Assembly: GCA_902774165.1 (NCBI GenBank)
Contig: CACYHJ010000051.1
Location: 1 to 10,952 of the forward strand
Direction: 5' to 3'
DNA from: Oscillospiraceae bacterium
Lineage (GTDB): Bacteria > Bacillota > Clostridia > Oscillospirales > Acutalibacteraceae
Length of the DNA: 10,952 bases
Part shown: in pieces, positions 7,086 to 10,952 of the stretch
Layout of the letters: every line of letters begins with the position of its first letter
Numbering within the stretch: position 1 is the first letter of the stretch
The notes under the pieces: model-generated
Database searches by the model: none
What the model saw: the letters and a program-made list of their open reading frames with translations, nothing else
Told to the model about the DNA's origin: nothing
Translations under genes and position numbers: made by a program

Positions 7086-7515
7086 CCGCCGCGCCCCGGA
7101 TCATTTTCTCGATCACGACGGTGGTACCCCTGCCGGGCTTTGAGCGCACGGTCAGCTTGTCCGAAAAGGTCTGCATCACCGAAAACCCCAGCCCGGAGCG
7201 GTCGTCGCCTTTCGTCGTATACAGCGGCTCCATCGCCCGCCGGACGTCCGGGATGCCGCAGCCCCGGTCCCGCACGGTGATTTTTATTATTCCGTTCTCA
7301 TACAGCGCCGCGGACAGATAGATTTTCCCGCCCTTCTCCGCATAGGCGTGCACGATGCAGTTGGTCACCGCCTCGCTGACGGCGGTTTTGACGTCGCCGA
7401 CCGCCTCCACGCCCGGGTCTGCCTGGGCGGAGAATGCGGCGCACACCGCGCGGCAAAAGCTCTCGTTGACGCTTTTCGCGTCGACGGTCATACGGAATTC
7501 ATTGATTTTTTTCAT
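7078..7515 (-). CDS. spoIIAB: Anti-sigma-F factor and serine kinase SpoIIAB
   Basis: A 145-aa GHKL-fold protein that binds and holds sigma-F and phosphorylates SpoIIAA with ATP, so sigma-F is released only in the forespore. The N-box SEAVTNCIVHAY (47-58) carries Glu48 and Asn52, DRGCGIPD (83-90) is the G1 box with nucleotide-contacting Asp83, and RSGLGFSVM (106-114) is the G2 box. Length and order match the Bacillus protein closely. Its start overlaps the end of spoIIAA by 17 nt and is preceded by GAGGTGA with 6-nt spacing; its stop overlaps the sigF start. These overlaps suggest coupled translation that keeps the three proteins in fixed ratio. Confidence 0.95.
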   Translation of the reverse strand: MKKINEFRMTVDAKSVNESFCRAVCAAFSAQADPGVEAVGDVKTAVSEAVTNCIVHAYAEKGGKIYLSAALYENGIIKITVRDRGCGIPDVRRAMEPLYTTKGDDRSGLGFSVMQTFSDKLTVRSKPGRGTTVVIEKMIRGAADV

Positions 7516-7843
7516 GTTCCTTCACCTCGCTGCGATCGCTGACGAAGCTGACGATTTTTGTCAGCCCCGACATGCGCATGATGGTCTCGTACCGACGGGA
7601 CAGATTCGCGACCTGCGTGTCGCACCCGTGCAGCTTCGCGTTCCGGTACCGCCCCATCACAAGGCCGACGCCGGAGGAATCCATAAAGCTCACGTCCCGG
7701 AAATCCAGACGCAGCGTGGTCGGTCCCCAGGCGCTCACCGCGTCGTCGATGGCCTCCCGGATACGCGGCGCGGTGTTGTGGTCGATCTCCCCGGAAAGGC
7801 GCGCCGTCAGCACCCGCCCGGAGACGGTGGTCTGCACTTGCAT
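7499..7843 (-). CDS. spoIIAA: Anti-sigma-F factor antagonist SpoIIAA (STAS domain)
   Basis: A 114-aa STAS-domain protein, near the 117 aa of its Bacillus counterpart. Unphosphorylated SpoIIAA binds SpoIIAB and frees sigma-F; SpoIIAB inactivates it by phosphorylation and SpoIIE reactivates it in known systems. The site is the motif FMDSSGVGLVMGRY, with Ser56-Ser57; by alignment the second serine is the expected target. The start is the ATG at 7843: it is preceded by AAGGA with good spacing and fits the family's N-terminus. The same frame remains open upstream to about 8050 but crosses the hairpin array, so that extension is not taken as coding. First gene of the spoIIA operon. No clear sigma-H or SigA promoter was found just upstream. 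Confidence 0.94.
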   Translation of the reverse strand: MQVQTTVSGRVLTARLSGEIDHNTAPRIREAIDDAVSAWGPTTLRLDFRDVSFMDSSGVGLVMGRYRNAKLHGCDTQVANLSRRYETIMRMSGLTKIVSFVSDRSEVKEHEKNQ

Positions 7844-7883
7844 TTCTCTTCCTTCTTTCAGTAATTTCCGAACGCAGTGAGAA

Positions 7884-8023
7884 AATATCGCTCTCCCGCA
7901 ACGCGGGAGAATATCGCTTCGCCGCAGGCGATATTGCTTTCTGACGAAAGCAGCGATATTGTTCCCTGCGGGAACAGCGATATTGCGGCATTCTGCCGCA
8001 GCGTTTTCGCGTTCTGCGGACGC
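7884..8023. repeat. Hairpin array with AATATCGC/GCGATATT linkers in the spoIIA leader
   Basis: Six hairpins of unrelated stem sequence are strung together: TCTCCCGC/GCGGGAGA (7892-7910, 8-bp perfect stem), TCGCC/GGCGA (7919-7931), GCTTTC/GAAAGC (7936-7951), GTTCCC/GGGAAC (7961-7975), GCGGCA/TGCCGC (7985-7999) and a weaker GCGT/ACGC (8009-8023). They are joined by the linker AATATCGC on the left (7884-7891, 7910-7917) and by its inverse GCGATATT on the right (7928-7935, 7953-7960, 7978-7984 as a near copy). The architecture mirrors the array at 1-107 but with another linker. It fills almost the whole gap between the helD terminator and spoIIAA, so the spoIIA leader or promoter must overlap it. 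Confidence 0.75.
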
Positions 8024-8073
8024 AAAAAACCGCCCGGTCGAGTCCATCATACACGACCGAAAGCGGTTTTTTT
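8024..8073. terminator. Bidirectional terminator between helD and spoIIA
   Basis: The outer arms AAAAAACCGC (8024-8033) and GCGGTTTTTTT (8063-8073) pair, and the inner arms CGGTCG (8035-8040) and CGACCG (8054-8059) enclose a 13-nt loop. T-runs flank both sides, so it works in either direction. On the minus strand it ends the helD transcript about 80 nt after the helD stop codon (8154). It therefore also insulates spoIIA from read-through. Confidence 0.8.
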
Positions 8074-8153
8074 GTCTTAAGCTGTCGCCTGTGAAATTTT
8101 ACGCCGCGGAATCGGGCGATCCGGAAGCCGGGACGGGACGGCGTTACGGTAAA

Positions 8154-10268
8154 TCAGGATCGAAACAGCAGATGCAGCCGGTGCAGTGCCCGCGTGGCTG
8201 CGAGATAGCCGGCGGAGGGATCGCTCGTAAGGCTTTCCGCCCGGGGCAGGATCACGGAATCGAATTCCAGCCCCTTTGTCAGCGCGAGGGGCGTCACGAC
8301 GACGCGGCTGCGGATCGGATCCTCCTCAGAGAGCAGCGCGCCGCAGTCCGGCAGCAGCGCGGCGAGCTTTTGGTGAAACCGTTTCGCCTCCTCCGTCGTT
8401 TTCAGGATAACGCACACCGAACGGAACCGCTCCGGCTCCGCGGCTGCGATCCCCGCCGTTTCGGCGACGGGATCTTCTGTATTGTAAACAAACGGCGGCT
8501 CGCCCTCCCGCTCAAACACTTCATATTCCGCGTCGGCGGGGGAAAGAAACCCTTTTGAGTATTCGCCCAGCTGTCGGGTCGCGCGGTAGGTCTTCCGGAT
8601 CGAAACCGTGTCCGCACCGTAGATCTCCGCGATCCTGGCGGCGCTCACGGTGTTCACGGCGGGAACCACGCCCTGCCGGGGATCCGCCAGCAGCGTGAAC
8701 ACCGCCTTCGGGAAAAGAAGCCGCAGCGTTTTGTGCTGGAGCGGCGCAAGATCCTGCGCCTCGTCGATCAGGATATGCGTCGGCATGCGTTTGAAATTGA
8801 CCGCCCCCAGCTTTGCCGATACGTAAAGCAGCGCGGCGGCGTCCTCATAACGCAGCCGCTTTTTCTCCAGCCTGCCGTCGAGACCGGAGGTAAAAGAGCC
8901 CTCGCCGTAGAATTCCCGCGCCAGACGCGAAAGCACCGACGCCGGGTCGGTATCCGCCGCGCCGGATACCGAGGCTTTCACCTCCCGCAGGATCGCCGCC
9001 GTCAGCTTCCGGATGATCTCGGCGGTCGAATCGCCGTCCCTGTCTGCGTCCTCCGCGCTTCGGACGAGCGTTTCTTTGTTGATTCTGTAATTGTTCTTCG
9101 CCTCATCCGCCGCCCAGCGGGATACCGTATCAAGCCGGGAGCGCAGAGAAGACGAGGCGGGCAGCGCGCGAAAGCGCGCGAGCATCTGCTTTGCGGATAC
9201 AAGCGGAATCTCAAAGAAAACCACGTCGGTAAAGCGCACCGCGGCGTTGTCGAGGCTGTTGTCTGTGAATGCGGCGAATTCCTCCGAATACAGCTTCTTG
9301 ACCGCGTCCGTCCGCTCTTCGTCGCCCTTGAGCAGCGCCTCGGTCTGCGACAGCGCGTCGGACACGCGGTATTCCCGGAACGCCGCGCGGAACAGGTCCG
9401 CGTATTTCGCCGTGTCGGCGGCTTCCTCCCCCAGCTCCGGCAGCACGTTCGCGATATACTCCCGGAACGCCTCGTTCGCGGTGAACATCAGCAGTCCCGG
9501 CGCCTGTCCTCCGGTTTTTTGCTGATAGAGCAGCCACGCCAGCCGGTGGGTGCCGATGGAGGTTTTTCCGCAGCCCGCCGGCCCCGTGACCAGCAGATCC
9601 CGGCGCAGATCGAAGCGGATCGCCCGGTTCTGTTCGCGCTGGATCGTTGCGACGATGGGCTTCATCCGCTCCGCCGCCGCGCCGGAAAGCGTCTCGCGCA
9701 GAAGCGCGTCGTCAATCCTCAGCTCCGCGTCGCGGTGATCCTTCAGCTCGCCGTTTTCAAAGGCGTACTGACGAATCAGCCCGAGCTCGCCGTCGAATCT
9801 GCCTGCCGGAGCCTCGTAAAAGGCCGGGCCGGTTTCGCCGGTGTAGAACAGTGAGCTCACGGGCGCGCGCCAGTCGCAGACCGCCGCGTCGAAATCGTCC
9901 CCGTCGTTCAGCGTGCAAAGGCCGATATAAAAGGATTCCGGCGCGTCATCGCCCCGGTAAGTGAAATCCACCCTGCCGAAATAGGGCGTTTTTTTCATTC
10001 GGCGATACGTCTCGGTTCTGCGCCGCTGTTCGTCCGCGGCGGAAACGTCCCGTTCGTTGGCAAATCGCACTTCCGACGCGGCGCCGCTGAGGTGATCCGC
10101 GTCCGTCCCGGCGTAAAGCGCGCCGAACGGGTCGTTCTCCCTCAGCTCCCGCGTCCGTTCCCGGATCAGGCGTTTCAATTCCTGATTTGACGCGGCCAGC
10201 CGCGCAATCTCCCCATCCAGCAGGGATTGTACCTTCTTCGCGTATGCAAGCTCCTTCGGATCGATCAT
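8154..10268 (-). CDS. helD: HelD-type superfamily 1 ATPase (RNA polymerase recycling factor)
   Basis: A 704-aa UvrD/Rep-like ATPase. The N-terminus is a coiled coil (about 5-45) of the sort that in HelD enters the RNA polymerase secondary channel. Core motifs in order: Q-motif IQREQNRAIR (209-218), Walker A GPAGCGKT (229-236), Walker B IDEAQD (501-506), motif III LLADPRQGV (526-534), KTYRAT (559-564), motif V TKGLEFDSVIL (664-674) and motif VI AATRALHRLHL (690-700). The long insert at about 280-480 between motifs I and II is typical of HelD. Known HelD proteins use ATP to pry stalled RNA polymerase off DNA or RNA; that role here rests on family similarity. The ATG is preceded by a purine-rich GGGGCGGG leader. 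It is transcribed alone, as far as can be seen, with terminators on both sides. A DNA helicase (UvrD-like or RecD2-like) is the less likely alternative. Confidence 0.88.
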   Translation of the reverse strand: MIDPKELAYAKKVQSLLDGEIARLAASNQELKRLIRERTRELRENDPFGALYAGTDADHLSGAASEVRFANERDVSAADEQRRRTETYRRMKKTPYFGRVDFTYRGDDAPESFYIGLCTLNDGDDFDAAVCDWRAPVSSLFYTGETGPAFYEAPAGRFDGELGLIRQYAFENGELKDHRDAELRIDDALLRETLSGAAAERMKPIVATIQREQNRAIRFDLRRDLLVTGPAGCGKTSIGTHRLAWLLYQQKTGGQAPGLLMFTANEAFREYIANVLPELGEEAADTAKYADLFRAAFREYRVSDALSQTEALLKGDEERTDAVKKLYSEEFAAFTDNSLDNAAVRFTDVVFFEIPLVSAKQMLARFRALPASSSLRSRLDTVSRWAADEAKNNYRINKETLVRSAEDADRDGDSTAEIIRKLTAAILREVKASVSGAADTDPASVLSRLAREFYGEGSFTSGLDGRLEKKRLRYEDAAALLYVSAKLGAVNFKRMPTHILIDEAQDLAPLQHKTLRLLFPKAVFTLLADPRQGVVPAVNTVSAARIAEIYGADTVSIRKTYRATRQLGEYSKGFLSPADAEYEVFEREGEPPFVYNTEDPVAETAGIAAAEPERFRSVCVILKTTEEAKRFHQKLAALLPDCGALLSEEDPIRSRVVVTPLALTKGLEFDSVILPRAESLTSDPSAGYLAATRALHRLHLLFRS

Positions 10269-10306
10269 TCTGATTCCCGCCCCTTCCCGTATCTTCGTAC
10301 GACTTT

Positions 10307-10502
10307 AGGCAACACCGCACAATTCGGGCGTGCGGATTGCGCAGTAGATTTTTTCGTCAGATTGTACAGAGTCTCCGCAGGCAACCTGACGGTTGTCAAG
10401 GAGGTCTCCGCAGGCAACCTGACGGTTGTCAAGGAGAATCTGTGCAAGATGACGGAACAAAGATCAAGCAAGACGCGCATTCGTATTTGTGCGGTGTTAC
10501 CT
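10307..10502. repeat. 196-bp inverted-repeat (MITE-like) element
   Basis: The ends AGGCAACACCGCACAA (10307-10322) and TTGTGCGGTGTTACCT (10487-10502) are inverted copies with 15 of 16 matches. The inverted match continues imperfectly inward along both arms (about 64-66 nt each) up to two 33-bp tandem units in the centre. It has no transposase and no convincing target-site duplication (only a shared TT next to each end). It could be a non-autonomous mobile element or a dispersed structured repeat. It lies directly upstream of helD. Confidence 0.7.
10371..10436. repeat. Two perfect 33-bp tandem repeats
   Basis: Bases 10371-10403 and 10404-10436 are identical over 33 bp with no spacer. Each unit can fold as a hairpin: CTCC/GGAG outside and CAACC/GGTTG inside around a TGAC loop. 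Because 33 is a multiple of three, all frames stay open across the repeat and give 11-residue repeats in several frames, which creates spurious ORFs. The pair sits at the centre of the inverted-repeat element. Confidence 0.9.
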
Positions 10503-10535
10503 TTATTATACGGGAGAAAAAAACAGATTCAAGTC

Positions 10536-10564
10536 TTGTGTTCCGACCGGAAATATGGTATAAT
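10536..10564 (+). promoter_or_regulatory. Plus-strand extended -10 SigA promoter
   Basis: TATAAT at 10559-10564 is preceded by TGG (extended -10 element TGn), and TTGTGT at 10536-10541 serves as a partial -35 with exact 17-nt spacing. A transcript would start near 10571 and run away from helD. No plus-strand protein gene follows; the candidate small RNA does. Confidence 0.65.
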
Positions 10565-10570
10565 AGACGC

Positions 10571-10740
10571 AGAAGGAAATCAACGGGAAAGAGGCTGCGC
10601 GCAACACGGCTTGGCTTTCCGGAGAACGGATCCGCGTCCGTCCGGCAAATCGAAAAGCCGCGCGGCCGTGTCGTGAGATTGAACTTAAGACCGATATCAA
10701 AAAACCGGGACTCACCGTTTTAAGTGAGTCCCGGCTTTCT
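10571..10740 (+). ncRNA. Candidate small structured RNA of unknown family
   Basis: The stretch between the plus-strand promoter and the terminator at 10705-10734 would yield about 165 nt. Its centre folds into a long interrupted hairpin: ACACGGC (10604-10610) with GCCGTGT (10665-10671), GGCTTT (10613-10618) with AAAGCC (10654-10659), CCGG (10619-10622) with CCGG (10642-10645), and ACGGA (10626-10630) with TCCGT (10637-10641) around a six-base loop. The downstream 10672-10704 stretch is less structured and AT-richer. No open frame with a ribosome binding site is seen on the plus strand. It does not show the signatures of tRNA, tmRNA, small SRP RNA or RNase P RNA that I know. A diverged 6S-like regulator is possible but unproven. 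Confidence 0.5.
10699..10740. terminator. Bidirectional terminator, strong for the minus-strand partial gene
   Basis: Perfect 11-bp arms at 10705-10715 and 10724-10734 enclose an 8-nt loop. On the minus strand six T residues follow (10704-10699), a classic intrinsic terminator placed about 50 nt after the stop of the partial gene at 10784. On the plus strand the tail is CTTTCTT, a weaker U-rich tract that could end the candidate small RNA. Confidence 0.85.
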
Positions 10741-10753
10741 TGAAGCGGAATAT

Positions 10754-10784
10754 AACGCGCATCCGTATTTGCGCGGCGTTGCCT
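10754..10784. repeat. Solo copy of the inverted-repeat element end
   Basis: This stretch, starting AACGCGCATCCG and ending GCGTTGCCT, is a near copy, in the same orientation, of the right arm end of the 196-bp element (10471-10502); both share CGTATTTG in the middle. Its last base overlaps the stop codon of the minus-strand partial gene. It could be a relic of a second element, or the outer end of a composite of about 478 bp whose left end is at 10307. Confidence 0.6.
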
Positions 10785-10952
10785 CAGTACTGCATGTCGT
10801 TGATGCGGACGTGGTTCTCAAGGATCGCAAGAATATTGACGTTCGCGATGAAGACCTTGACAGCGCCGCTGACGTGGCCGGACGTGGTATAGTTGATCTC
10901 GGTCGCGTGATTCGCGGCGATATCGAACGTCATGACCACGGTACAGTCTTTA
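10784..10952 (-). CDS. C-terminal end of an unidentified protein (partial)
   Basis: An open minus-strand frame enters from the right edge and stops at TGA (10786-10784), giving 56 codons including the stop. The visible 55 residues alternate polar and hydrophobic side chains (for example VVMTFDIAANHATEINYTT and VKVFIANVNILAILENHV) and end in NDMQY, which suggests a beta-rich domain. I do not recognise the family. The frame is supported by its uninterrupted run to the edge and by the strong terminator 50 nt after its stop. The start and most of the gene are outside the window. Confidence 0.6.
   Translation of the reverse strand, partial: KDCTVVMTFDIAANHATEINYTTSGHVSGAVKVFIANVNILAILENHVRINDMQY

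Noticed and set aside
7844..8050. In-frame N-terminal extension of SpoIIAA
   Set aside because: The extension is translated hairpin array; the ATG at 7843 has a good SD and gives the family's usual length and N-terminus.
8024..8073. TATGAT-like -10 box on the minus strand in the terminator loop as the spoIIA promoter
   Set aside because: No -35 at proper spacing, and a transcript starting there would lose the terminator stem's first arm; the match is weak.
10265..10480. 71-aa minus-strand ORF with two 11-residue repeats
   Set aside because: It lies inside the inverted-repeat element, overlaps the helD start, and its repeats simply follow from the 33-bp tandem units; no convincing leader. 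Similar frames open on the plus strand across the same repeat.
10571..10700. tRNA, small SRP RNA or tmRNA
   Set aside because: No cloverleaf or T-loop motif, no GGNRA-capped SRP helix, and too short for tmRNA.

Overview
The window is a chromosomal segment of a GC-rich, spore-forming member of the Firmicutes, most likely an uncultured gut-type Clostridia (Oscillospirales-like; this placement is inferred). Evidence: a compact spoIIAA-spoIIAB-sigF sporulation operon, a Gram-positive-type HelD, Shine-Dalgarno leaders of the GGAGG kind, a textbook SigA promoter, and many U-tailed terminators. Every protein-coding gene I can support lies on the minus strand, so the window is best read from right to left.

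Right to left: (1) 10784-10952 is the C-terminal end of an unidentified gene cut by the window edge, closed by a strong hairpin terminator (10699-10734). (2) 10269-10783 has no gene. It holds a plus-strand extended -10 promoter firing into about 165 nt that fold into a long hairpin and end at the same bidirectional terminator (candidate small RNA), a 196-bp imperfect inverted-repeat element with two perfect 33-bp tandem units in its centre, and a solo copy of that element's end. (3) helD (8154-10268), a UvrD-like ATPase that removes stalled RNA polymerase, ends at a bidirectional terminator (8024-8073). (4) An array of small hairpins joined by a conserved linker fills the leader of spoIIA. (5) spoIIAA, spoIIAB and sigF overlap one another and form the forespore sigma-F switch; a terminator follows (6394-6426). 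(6) A consensus SigA promoter (6275-6302) drives four same-strand genes: a seven-TM HflK-like SPFH protein with a Thr/Ala-rich tail, an HflC-like SPFH protein, a second HflK-like SPFH protein, and a CPC-type P1B metal-transporting ATPase. (7) A second hairpin array with a different linker lies downstream (1-107).

The most unusual content is the three-SPFH plus P1B-ATPase operon, with an SPFH protein fused to an extra six-TM membrane domain, plus the two hairpin arrays, the inverted-repeat element and the orphan plus-strand transcription unit. No FtsH, no CRISPR, no tRNA or rRNA, and no transposase were seen.
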